The position numbers and the translations under genes are program-made. From Bacteroidales bacterium (GTDB lineage: Bacteria; Bacteroidota; Bacteroidia; Bacteroidales; Marinilabiliaceae), in the NCBI GenBank assembly GCA_022768325.1, contig JALEMI010000113.1:1-50916 (forward strand): 50,916 bases of DNA. The letters are read 5' to 3'. Positions 34,602 through 41,931 of this stretch are shown here, in pieces. Below the pieces are notes generated by a model, which was not told the origin of the DNA, searched no databases, and was given only the letters and a program-made list of their open reading frames with translations. How positions within the stretch are numbered: the first letter of the stretch is position 1; the number at the start of each line of letters is the position of its first letter.

Positions 34602-35727
34602 TTAGGATTCGGACGTATCGGGGGCGCCGAACTCCATGAGGAAAGCCTTGATGAAGGGGTCGATGTCGCCATCCATCACAGCTTGGACGTTGCTGGTTTG
34701 GTAGCCCGTACGGTGGTCTTTGACCCGTCGGTCGTCGAAGACATAGCTCCTTATTTGGGAGCCCCACTCAATCTTCTTCTTACCCGCCTCGATTTTGGCC
34801 TTAGCGGCGTTACGTCTTTTGAGTTCGCGGTCGTAGAGTTGAGAGCGTAGAAGCCTCATGGCGTTCTCTCGGTTCTCGGTCTGCTTGCGTGTCTCGGTAT
34901 TCTCGATGAGAATCTCCTCAGTCTCGCCTGTGTCGGGATCGGTGTATTGGTAACGGAGACGGACGCCCGTCTCGACCTTATTGACATTCTGACCACCAGC
35001 GCCGCCGGAGCGGAAGAGATCCCAGGAGACCTTAGCGGGATCGACATAGACCTCGATGGTATCGTCGACAAGGGGCGTGACGAAGACAGAGGCGAAAGAT
35101 GTCATTCGCTTGCCTTGGGCATTGAACGGCGAGACACGGACGAGCCTATGGACACCGTTTTCGCTCTTAAGATAGCCGTAGGCGGTATCGCCCTCGATCT
35201 CGAACGTAACGGTCTTGATGCCGGCATCGTCGCCATCTTGGAGATTCGTGACTGTGACCTTGTAATCGTGCGCCTCGGCCCATCGTTGGTAAAGCCTCAT
35301 GAGCATTTGCGCCCAGTCTTGGCTCTCTGTGCCGCCAGCGCCTGCGACGATTTTGAGGACCGCGCTGAGCTGATCTTCCTCACCTTGGAGCATATTGGCC
35401 AGCTCGGCCTCCTCGGTAAGTCTTATTGCCTCGGCGTATGCGGCATCGACATCGCCCTCTTCGACGATGCCCTCCTTAAGATAGTCGGAGGCGAGGGCCA
35501 GCTCCTCGACAGCGGAATGGACACGGTCGTAGGCGGAGACCCACTTCTTATTGGCCCTTACTCGCTTCATGACCTCGTCGCTTCGGGACCTATCGTCCCA
35601 GAAACCTGGCTCTTGAGAACGGAGATCGTCCTCTTCTAACTCCATGCGTCGTCGGTCGACGTCAAAGATACCTCCTTAACGCTAACTCGCGTTGGTTCAG
35701 GTCCTTAATTTGGTCCTGTGTTACCAT
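34602..35727 (-). CDS. prfB: Peptide chain release factor 2, with programmed +1 frameshift
   Basis: The main frame from 35645 to 34602 codes RF2 with the SPF stop-codon recognition motif (VSPFNAQGKR) and the catalytic GGQ (SGGAGGQNVNK). The true start is ATG 35727 in another frame: 21 codons (MVTQDQIKDLNQRELALRRYL) reach an in-frame TGA at 35664-35662 in CTT-TGA-C, preceded by AGGAGGT. Slipping +1 at CTT gives GAC and continues as DVDRRRMELEEDD in frame with the rest, giving 374 residues. This is the classical RF2 autoregulation: low RF2 slows reading of UGA and favours the shift. Confidence 0.95.
35662..35680 (-). promoter_or_regulatory. RF2 programmed frameshift site
   Basis: On the minus strand the sequence TTAAGGAGGTATCTTTGAC contains an SD-like AAGGAGGT, a short spacer, the CTT slip codon, and the in-frame TGA followed by C, the same order as in E. 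coli prfB. The stop is at 35664-35662. Confidence 0.93.
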
Positions 35728-35811
35728 TTCCTCTTAATATATGGTTACGTGTTTGACAAAGGGGGGGTACGGTGAAGACCGTGAGCGCGAAATTAGTCAA
35801 TATATTTAGAC

Positions 35812-36402
35812 CTAAGCCATCTCGGCATTCTCAATGTCGAGGAGGCCGCCTGGGAGCTTAAGGGTGAGCGTTTGGGCATCGTCGTCGATGGCGACAACGA
35901 AATCGTCGGTTGCGGGCAGCAGCACCTCGCAACCATCGGCACGTCGGACGACGAAAAGCGGATTGGCGGCGACGGAATCGTCGACCTCCTCGATTACGCC
36001 GACCTCGCCGGAATCGACACTAATGACAGTATAGCCGACGAGAGGCTGCACGACCTCGACATCGTCATCCTCATCGGCGTTGGAGAGCTCGACCTCGGCG
36101 TAGACCTTGCATCCGACGAGCGACTGCGCCTGAGAGGGGGACTTCACGGAAGCGAGCGAGACAGTAGCGGAGCGGTCGCCACGCTTGGTGACGGACGCCA
36201 TGCGCATTGGCACGACACCGCCGTCGACCATGACGAAAAGGAAATCGGAATCGAAGAGAGAATCGGAATCGACCTCGGGGGCAACCTTGACGAGGACGGC
36301 ACCCGTTGTGCCGTCGGTCTTAGTTATGGAGCCGACCTCGGCGAGTGAGAGCTTGTCGTCATTGTCCGAGGGGGAGAAAATGGAATCTATGTTTGTGTTC
36401 AT
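35812..36402 (-). CDS. rimM: Ribosome maturation factor RimM, acidic and divergent
   Basis: The 196-residue protein ends with the RimM PRC-barrel pattern LVGYTVISVDSGEVGVIEEV, FVVRRADGCEVLLPATDDFVVAIDDDAQTLTLKLPGGLLDI. The N-terminal domain is more diverged: LAEVGSITKTDGTTGAVLVKV replaces the usual (V)GxIxKPHGxxGE. It is rich in Asp and Ser and unusually poor in basic residues for a ribosome-assembly factor. It helps 30S head maturation with S19. ATG 36402 is preferred to TTG one codon upstream. It lies 28 bp after the LRR gene (a CA-repeat gap) and 84 bp before prfB. Confidence 0.82.
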   Translation of the reverse strand: MNTNIDSIFSPSDNDDKLSLAEVGSITKTDGTTGAVLVKVAPEVDSDSLFDSDFLFVMVDGGVVPMRMASVTKRGDRSATVSLASVKSPSQAQSLVGCKVYAEVELSNADEDDDVEVVQPLVGYTVISVDSGEVGVIEEVDDSVAANPLFVVRRADGCEVLLPATDDFVVAIDDDAQTLTLKLPGGLLDIENAEMA

Positions 36403-36410
36403 CAATTAGT

Positions 36411-36430
36411 TGCGTGTGTGTATGTGTGTG
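36411..36430. repeat. CA/TG dinucleotide tract between the LRR gene and rimM
   Basis: The plus strand reads TGCGTGTGTGTATGTGTGTG in the 28-bp gap. On the transcribed minus strand this is an ACACAC-rich leader just before the rimM ATG. It is too short to call a microsatellite with certainty but is unlike any other gap in the window. Confidence 0.6.
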
Positions 36431-38692
36431 TTAGAGCTTGATGTAGTTGAACTTGGCGTGACCTGTCCACTTCTCGCGGTACTCCTTGCGGGCATTGCGT
36501 GGGATGCTGACCCATACGGACTCGGGAATGGCATCGCGGCCGAGGGCTGGTGGCTCATTGCCGAAAGAGAATAGCTCGTAGAGGCTACTGCAATCGTCGA
36601 AAGCGTAATTGCCTATGCGAGTGACCGTTGCGGGGATTGAGATTGACTGGAGCGACTGGCAGGCTCGGAAAGCGTCGTCGTCGATGACGATGACAGTATA
36701 GGGGATATTGACCTCGGCGAGAGCCTTGCAATCGGCAAAGAGGGCATCGGAGATTGTGGAGAGCGACTCAGGGAGACGGGCGGAGACGAGCGTCTCGCAT
36801 CCGGCGAAAGCATTACGGCCGACGGAGGCGACGGAATTGGGCAAGACGATGGCGCGGAGGGACTTGCACTCCTCGAAAGCGCGGTCGCCCACCTCCTCGA
36901 CACCATCGGGAATCTCGATTTGGGCGAGAGCGGAGCAAGAGCGGAAAGTGCCTTGCGCGATGGAGTAGATGGACTTAGGCAATTGGAGCGTCGGGAGCGT
37001 GGAGCAGCCTGCGAAAGCATAGTCGCCGATGGATGAGACGGTCTCTGGGATTTCGACACTCTTGAGACTTGAACAGCCCTCGAAGGCTTGAAGCCCGATT
37101 TCCATCACGCCATTCATGATGACCACACTCTCAAGAGACGAGCATCCGCTGAACGCCTTCCAATCGACACTGGTGACGGACTCGGGAATTACCACCTCGC
37201 GGAGAGCCTTGCATCCGCTGAAGACCTCCCACCCGAGCGACTGGAGACTCTCGGGCAGGGAGAGCTTGACGAGGGACGTGCAATCGGCAAAAGCGCCATC
37301 GGAGACGGACTCGACACCGCCGGGGATGACCACCTCGGAGAGAGCTGAGCACCGGGCAAAAGCGGCATCGGCGATGAAAGTGGCGGCAGGGATGATGACT
37401 GGGCGACCATCGACACCGCCCTCGTATTGTGTGGAATCCTCGGTAAGCACGACGCGGCGGAGCTGTGAACAGCCCTCGAAAGCGGAACTGCCAATCTCCT
37501 CTACACGGCCGCTCATGCTGACACTCTGGAGACCCGAGCATCCGGCGAAAGCACGGGCCGGGAGACGGCGCAAGCCATCGGGGAGAGTGACAGCCACGAG
37601 ACCCTCGCACTGCCAAAAAGCGGAGGGGGCGAGACTCGTGACACGGCGCGGGAGATAGAGAACGAAAGTCTCGCGGCTCTTGGGGCAGAAAATGACACGT
37701 GACGTATCGGAAGTGAAGAGGACGCCCTCGCGTTCGAAGAAAAAGCGATTGGACGGGGCGACGGTGAGGGAGACGAGACTGCGGCATCGGCTTATGGCCT
37801 CATCTTGAATGGTTTGGAGCGAGGCGGGAATGGAGAGCGAACCCAGGGAGTCGCACTCGGCAAAGGCAGAATTGCCGAGATAGCGGAGGGTCTCGGGGAG
37901 AGAGACCTCGGCAAGACTTGTACAGCCTGCGAAAGCGGCACCGCCCACACTGACGACCCCCTCGGCGAGGACCACCTTGCGGAGAGACGTGCAACCGCTA
38001 AAGGCGGCAGCGGGGACATGGGTCAAGGAACCAGGGAGCGTAACCTCGCGGAGAGCCACGCACATATCGAAAGCATTGTTGCCGAGCGTCTTAAGACCTT
38101 CGGGCATCTCGATGGAGCGGAGGGACGGGCAACGGGCGAAAGCCCTTGCTCCGATGGAGCGCACCGTGGACGGGATGACGACCGACTGGAGGGTTTGGCA
38201 ACGGGAGAAAGTGCCGTCGGCGATATTGTCGACAGACGCGGGAATGACGTAACGCACCAGATCGGCGGCTTTGGGGTAGAGCAGGATACGGGTCTTATCC
38301 TTATTGAAAAGGACGCCCTCGGAAGTGCAGAAAGCTGTATTGGCCTCATCGACCGTCACGGACTGGAGGAGCGAATAGCCGTGGTCGCCGCCGAAATCGG
38401 CATCGATTTGGGAGACAGAGGCGGGGATTGAGAGAGAGCGCATCTGGCTACACCAGCGGAAAGCCTCGGCATCGATACGGGTCACGTGACGCCCGGCGAC
38501 GGTATCGGGGATTACGACATCCTCGACAGCATCGACGAAAGAGAGCGCGACAGTGGAATCGGACGTGAGCGAAAAGGTGAGGTATCCACTCTTAAACTTT
38601 CCTAAAACGGTAGAAGACGCGAGCTGAGCGCAAACAAGCGTTGGGAAAGAGAGCGCGAAAAGCAGAAATATGGAGGCGACGAAGCGATTCAT
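36431..38692 (-). CDS. BspA-like leucine-rich-repeat surface protein
   Basis: From ATG 38692 the 753-residue protein has a Sec signal (MNRFVASIFLLFALSFPTLVCAQ) and then about twenty LRR_5-type (BspA-like) units of roughly 23 residues with the pattern IP.tV..Ig..AF..C.sL..v. Two non-repeat insertions with FCTSEGVLFNKDKTRILLYP and FFEREGVLFTSDTSRVIFCP interrupt the series, as usual in this family. The C-terminus (YREKWTGHAKFNYIKL) has no sorting domain. Such proteins are exported and often mediate adhesion; the ligand is unknown. A TTG at 38719 is an alternative start but would precede the signal peptide. Confidence 0.88.
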   Translation of the reverse strand: MNRFVASIFLLFALSFPTLVCAQLASSTVLGKFKSGYLTFSLTSDSTVALSFVDAVEDVVIPDTVAGRHVTRIDAEAFRWCSQMRSLSIPASVSQIDADFGGDHGYSLLQSVTVDEANTAFCTSEGVLFNKDKTRILLYPKAADLVRYVIPASVDNIADGTFSRCQTLQSVVIPSTVRSIGARAFARCPSLRSIEMPEGLKTLGNNAFDMCVALREVTLPGSLTHVPAAAFSGCTSLRKVVLAEGVVSVGGAAFAGCTSLAEVSLPETLRYLGNSAFAECDSLGSLSIPASLQTIQDEAISRCRSLVSLTVAPSNRFFFEREGVLFTSDTSRVIFCPKSRETFVLYLPRRVTSLAPSAFWQCEGLVAVTLPDGLRRLPARAFAGCSGLQSVSMSGRVEEIGSSAFEGCSQLRRVVLTEDSTQYEGGVDGRPVIIPAATFIADAAFARCSALSEVVIPGGVESVSDGAFADCTSLVKLSLPESLQSLGWEVFSGCKALREVVIPESVTSVDWKAFSGCSSLESVVIMNGVMEIGLQAFEGCSSLKSVEIPETVSSIGDYAFAGCSTLPTLQLPKSIYSIAQGTFRSCSALAQIEIPDGVEEVGDRAFEECKSLRAIVLPNSVASVGRNAFAGCETLVSARLPESLSTISDALFADCKALAEVNIPYTVIVIDDDAFRACQSLQSISIPATVTRIGNYAFDDCSSLYELFSFGNEPPALGRDAIPESVWVSIPRNARKEYREKWTGHAKFNYIKL

Positions 38693-38846
38693 GTGAAAAA
38701 AATCGTGACAAACGTGCAATTTTTGATGATGTAGGCTTAAAAAGCGAGCTTGTGAGTGTTACGATAAACTTGACAATAGAGTTTCACGGCAAAAGAGGCA
38801 TAATTTCGAGGAATTAGTCCAACCATTAAACGGGGTTAAATATAGC

Positions 38847-38854
38847 CAAATATA
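38847..38854 (-). promoter_or_regulatory. -7 promoter element of the LRR gene
   Basis: Minus-strand TATATTTG. A transcript starting near 38840 would have about 148 untranslated bases before ATG 38692. No clear -33 box. Confidence 0.45.
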
Positions 38855-38898
38855 CAGAAACAGCCGCTTACGGATTCGGCAAAAAGCCCTTAACTGCT

Positions 38899-38906
38899 TA
38901 TATTTG
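38899..38906 (+). promoter_or_regulatory. -7 promoter element facing the YfiR-like gene
   Basis: Plus-strand TATATTTG, 45 bp from the minus-strand element, gives a divergent pair in the 373-bp gap 38693-39065. The leader to ATG 39066 would be about 150 bases. Apart from these two elements nothing is recognised in the gap. Confidence 0.45.
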
Positions 38907-39065
38907 AACAGGCAAACAGAAAGCCACCTTATCACTACTTCACTACCTAAAAAAACGGGGCCTACCCTCATGGGCGATGTATAAAATTACAAATGACCCC
39001 CTCCATGACGGGCACTGGCCACGAGAAAACCTCATTTTTGAAAACAAACGTAAAAGAGAAGCACC

Positions 39066-39572
39066 ATGAAGAGAATCGCCTTCATCATTGCCGCTCTGTT
39101 GCTGGGCTTTGGAGCGGCCTACGGGCAACACGCGAAAGTTCGCGCCATCTTTCTTCTTCAACTGAGCCGATACGCCTCGTGGCAAATCGGAGAGGAGTCC
39201 CGCAAATTCATAATTACCGTTGTCGGTGCGGACGACGTGGCACAAGAATTAATGTCAATCACACGGGGGAAGACCGTACAAGGCATACCCATTGACATCG
39301 TGACATCGAGCTCGCCACGAAACCTCCCGAAATCTGACCTCATATACTTAGACTCGCGATTTACAAGCAAGACGCGCACCGTAATCAGCGACCAATATGG
39401 CAACAAGACGCTCGTGATAGGCAGCGAAGAGGGGATGTGCGCCAACGGGGCTCACGTATCCTTTGTTGACGACGGGACGAAAGTCGGCTTTGAATGGAGC
39501 AAGCACAACCTGGAGAAGAGCGGCGTAAAGATCTCGCCCAAAGTATTGACCATGGGCAAAGAGCTATATTAG
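39066..39572 (+). CDS. YfiR family (DUF4154) periplasmic protein
   Basis: The 168-residue protein has a signal peptide (residues 1-20, ending AAYGQ) and the YfiR/HmsC-type domain: AKVRAIFLLQLSRYASW, FIITVVGADDVAQEL, KTVQGIPIDIV, NKTLVIGSEEGMCANGAHVSFVDDGTKVGFEWSKHNLEKSGVKISPKVLTMG. In Pseudomonas YfiR restrains a diguanylate cyclase; in Bacteroidota no such partner is usual and the role is unknown. It stands alone between a promoter and a terminator, next to the LRR gene. Confidence 0.78.
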   Translation: MKRIAFIIAALLLGFGAAYGQHAKVRAIFLLQLSRYASWQIGEESRKFIITVVGADDVAQELMSITRGKTVQGIPIDIVTSSSPRNLPKSDLIYLDSRFTSKTRTVISDQYGNKTLVIGSEEGMCANGAHVSFVDDGTKVGFEWSKHNLEKSGVKISPKVLTMGKELY

Positions 39573-39599
39573 CCCACAAGAGCCAGGCGAAGAGACAGA

Positions 39600-39645
39600 C
39601 CGCCCCGTTCCCTCGGAGAGAAGAGGAGCGGGGCGGCTTCATTCT
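39600..39645 (+). terminator. Terminator after the YfiR-like gene
   Basis: CCGCCCCGTTCC (39600-39611) pairs with GGAGCGGGGCGG (39625-39636) with one wobble around 13 bases, followed by CTTCATTCTC. Confidence 0.65.
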
Positions 39646-39658
39646 CGGCGTGTGGAGA

Positions 39659-39689
39659 TTGGGACTGTGGGGAAAAGAGTGTATTTTTG
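39659..39689 (+). promoter_or_regulatory. Promoter of udk and the downstream lipid-type gene run
   Basis: TTGG (39659-39662), 19 bp, TATTTTTG (39682-39689): the same layout as the cdsA promoter. Transcription would begin near 39696, about 29 bases before udk. It may drive the whole run to 49733, as no terminator is seen within it. Confidence 0.55.
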
Positions 39690-39724
39690 GAGGGTTGTAC
39701 CTCTGTTTAACAAAAAGGAAAAGA

Positions 39725-40333
39725 ATGCTGATAATAGGAATAGCGGGCGGCTCGGGCTCGGGCAAGACGACCGTCGTAAGGAAGCTCGTGGCGGCGATGG
39801 ACGTAGACCGCGTTGCCGTGATGAGCCAAGACAATTATTACAACGACAACAAACACCTTACGCTTGAAGAACGCCGGAAGATAAACTTCGACCACCCGGA
39901 CGCCATAGAATTCCCGCTGTTGGTCAGCCACTTGCAAGAGCTGCGCGCGGGGCGTGCGGTAGACATGCCGACGTACTCGTTCGTGGAGAGCACCCGAATG
40001 GCGGAGACGGAGACCGTGACGCCTCACGACGTAATTATTGTGGAGGGCATCCTCGTCTTGGCGATACCTGAATTGCGTGAGCTGATGGACATCAAGGTCT
40101 TTGTTGACGCGGACGCAGACGACCGACTTGCTCGACGCATAAAGCGCGACGTGGCGGAGAGGGGGCGCGAGCTGAGCGGCATCTTGCGTCACTACGAGAC
40201 GACCGTCAAGCCGATGCACCTGCAATTTGTGGAGCCCTCGAAGCGATATGCGGACCTGATAGTCCCCCAGGGTGGCGACAACGAGAAGGCCATAGACGTC
40301 TTGCGCCACTTCATAGAGAAAAAAATAGGCTAA
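39725..40333 (+). CDS. udk: Uridine kinase
   Basis: The 202-residue protein has the P-loop GGSGSGKT at 8-15, the substrate region MSQDNYYNDNKHLTLEERRKINFDHPDAIEFPLL, the lid RRIKRDVAERGRELSG and VIIVEGILVL, the standard uridine kinase. It phosphorylates uridine and cytidine in pyrimidine salvage. An open frame extends upstream to 39494 but crosses a terminator and lacks similarity, so ATG 39725 is used. The hotdog gene follows after 9 bp, so they are likely co-transcribed though unrelated in function. Confidence 0.94.
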   Translation: MLIIGIAGGSGSGKTTVVRKLVAAMDVDRVAVMSQDNYYNDNKHLTLEERRKINFDHPDAIEFPLLVSHLQELRAGRAVDMPTYSFVESTRMAETETVTPHDVIIVEGILVLAIPELRELMDIKVFVDADADDRLARRIKRDVAERGRELSGILRHYETTVKPMHLQFVEPSKRYADLIVPQGGDNEKAIDVLRHFIEKKIG

Positions 40334-40342
40334 ATTCGCGGC

Positions 40343-40699
40343 ATGGATGATTTTTTCAGAATATTGACGGGCACGGAGACCTCGGAAGGCACGTGGAGCT
40401 ACACCGTAAGCATAAACCCGGAACACGATATTTTCAAGGGTCACTTTCCTGGCCGCCCCGTAGTGCCTGGCGTCATGACACTGATGTTGACCCGCAAATG
40501 CGCGGAACACGCCAAGGGGCTGGGCAAGACGCGAATATGCTCCGTCAAGGACGCCAAGTACATCTCGCCAATCACGCCGGACGGTGTTGACGTTGTCATC
40601 ACATTCAGCATTGACGAGAGCCTGAACATCAAGGCAGAAGTCCGCTCGGCCGACGGACGGGACTACACCAAAATCCGCATGACCCTGGCGCAAGAGTAG
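40343..40699 (+). CDS. FabZ-like hotdog protein, APE-type, without the FabZ catalytic Glu
   Basis: The 118-residue hotdog domain has EHDIFKGHFPGRPVVPGVMTL with His34 in the position of the FabZ catalytic His. Fourteen residues on, where E. coli FabZ has its catalytic Glu, there is Met48. Such short dehydratase-like proteins are part of aryl-polyene/flexirubin-type loci of Bacteroidales, and the neighbours here (GT2-DUF2062, MMPL-PlsC, LolA-like) agree. It may be a dehydratase using another acid, a thioesterase-like or a binding protein. It lies 9 bp after udk. Confidence 0.8.
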   Translation: MDDFFRILTGTETSEGTWSYTVSINPEHDIFKGHFPGRPVVPGVMTLMLTRKCAEHAKGLGKTRICSVKDAKYISPITPDGVDVVITFSIDESLNIKAEVRSADGRDYTKIRMTLAQE

Positions 40700-40776
40700 G
40701 CCGGAGCATCGAGAGACTTTTTTCAAAAAAAAATCCCCACCCCACACTTTTCCCACTCACCATCCCCCCGGTACAA

Positions 40777-41931
40777 GTGACTGCTGACGAGTGCAGAGAC
40801 TTGGCCAGCGAGTTGCGCTGCGCACTGATAATCCCGACGTACAACAACGTCGGGACGATAGGCGCGGTGTGTAGGGAAGCGTCGCGATGGTGTCGGGACA
40901 TCATCGTCATGGACGACGGCTCGACGGACGGGACATCGGACGTGCTGCGGGAGAAGCCTGGCGGCGTGAGCGTAATCAACCATCCTGACGGCAAGAATCA
41001 TGGCAAGGGGGCGGCACTGATTGCGGCGTTGCGTCACGCACGGGCGATGGGATTTGAGCGGGCCGTGACCATGGACGCCGACGGACAGCACTTTGCGGAA
41101 GACATGGGGACCCTACTGAAAGACGAGGCGGCACACCCCGGATCGTTCATCATAGGGTCGCGCAACATTGAGGCCGACGGGATGCCTCGCAAAAACACCT
41201 TTGCCAACAAATTTTCCAACTTTTGGTACCGCCTCTTCACCCTTGTGGACCTTAGCGACACGCAGAGCGGCTTTAGGCTTTATCCGCTTGGCGCGATGGA
41301 GGGGATACGATTTTTCACTCCTCGGTATGAGTTTGAGGTGGAAGTGGCGGTTCGGATGGCGTGGCGCGGCATACGCGTCGTGAACGTCCCGATACGGGTG
41401 GCGTATCCTGAGGACAGGGTGAGCCACTTCCGTCCGTTTGCGGACTTTGCCCGGATAAGCGTCTTGAACACTGTTCTGTTCTTGATAGCCTTGGTGTGGT
41501 TTTACCCTGTAAGAGCGTGGCGGTGGCTGCGCGACGGCGAGTGGAAAAGTCAGCTCCCGAAGGGCGAGAGCGCGTCGCGCTCGGCATCGGCTGTGGCCTT
41601 TGGCGTAATGATGTCCGTAATGCCGATATGGGGATTTCAGACCGTGGCCGCCCTTGGGGGAGCCCAGCTGCTGCGGCTGAACAAGATAATTGTGGCGGCG
41701 GCGGCCAACGTGAGCCTTCCTCCGTTTATCCCGTTCATTGTGTACGGGGCGATGCGTCTTGGCGGATGGGTGTGCGGAATTGACGTGCATCTGAGCCTTG
41801 CTGACGCCTCGATGGAGAACACGGGCGGAAATGCCGTGGCGTATGCCATAGGGTCTGTAATGCTGGGGATTGCCATGGGCATCGTGGCATGGCCAGTGAC
41901 ATGGGTGGTGCTAAGGCTTGTACGCCGATGA
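40777..41931 (+). CDS. GT2 glycosyltransferase fused to DUF2062
   Basis: Residues 10-235 are a GT2 domain of the dolichyl-phosphate-mannose synthase kind: ALIIPTYNNVGTIG, DDGSTDGT at 46-53, GKNHGKGAAL and the metal-binding D100-A-D102 in MDADGQH, then DTQSGFRLYP. A membrane helix and a DUF2062 domain follow (SASAVAFGVMMSVMPIWGFQTVAALGGAQLL, about 270-380, three to four membrane segments). This fusion is a regular member of Bacteroidota APE-type loci and may glycosylate a lipid intermediate at the inner membrane. The start is GTG 40777, after a 77-bp gap with a T6-C-A9 run. It overlaps the next gene by ATGA. Confidence 0.85.
   Translation: MTADECRDLASELRCALIIPTYNNVGTIGAVCREASRWCRDIIVMDDGSTDGTSDVLREKPGGVSVINHPDGKNHGKGAALIAALRHARAMGFERAVTMDADGQHFAEDMGTLLKDEAAHPGSFIIGSRNIEADGMPRKNTFANKFSNFWYRLFTLVDLSDTQSGFRLYPLGAMEGIRFFTPRYEFEVEVAVRMAWRGIRVVNVPIRVAYPEDRVSHFRPFADFARISVLNTVLFLIALVWFYPVRAWRWLRDGEWKSQLPKGESASRSASAVAFGVMMSVMPIWGFQTVAALGGAQLLRLNKIIVAAAANVSLPPFIPFIVYGAMRLGGWVCGIDVHLSLADASMENTGGNAVAYAIGSVMLGIAMGIVAWPVTWVVLRLVRR

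Noticed and set aside
36600-38500. Repeated DNA pattern resembling a tandem repeat or CRISPR-like array
   Set aside because: The periodicity is about 69 bp and varies in sequence; it is the codons of LRR repeats, not a DNA repeat array.
41889-41927. Upstream ATG adding 13 residues to the exporter
   Set aside because: ATG 41928 forms an ATGA overlap with the preceding stop and starts right before the first membrane segment.
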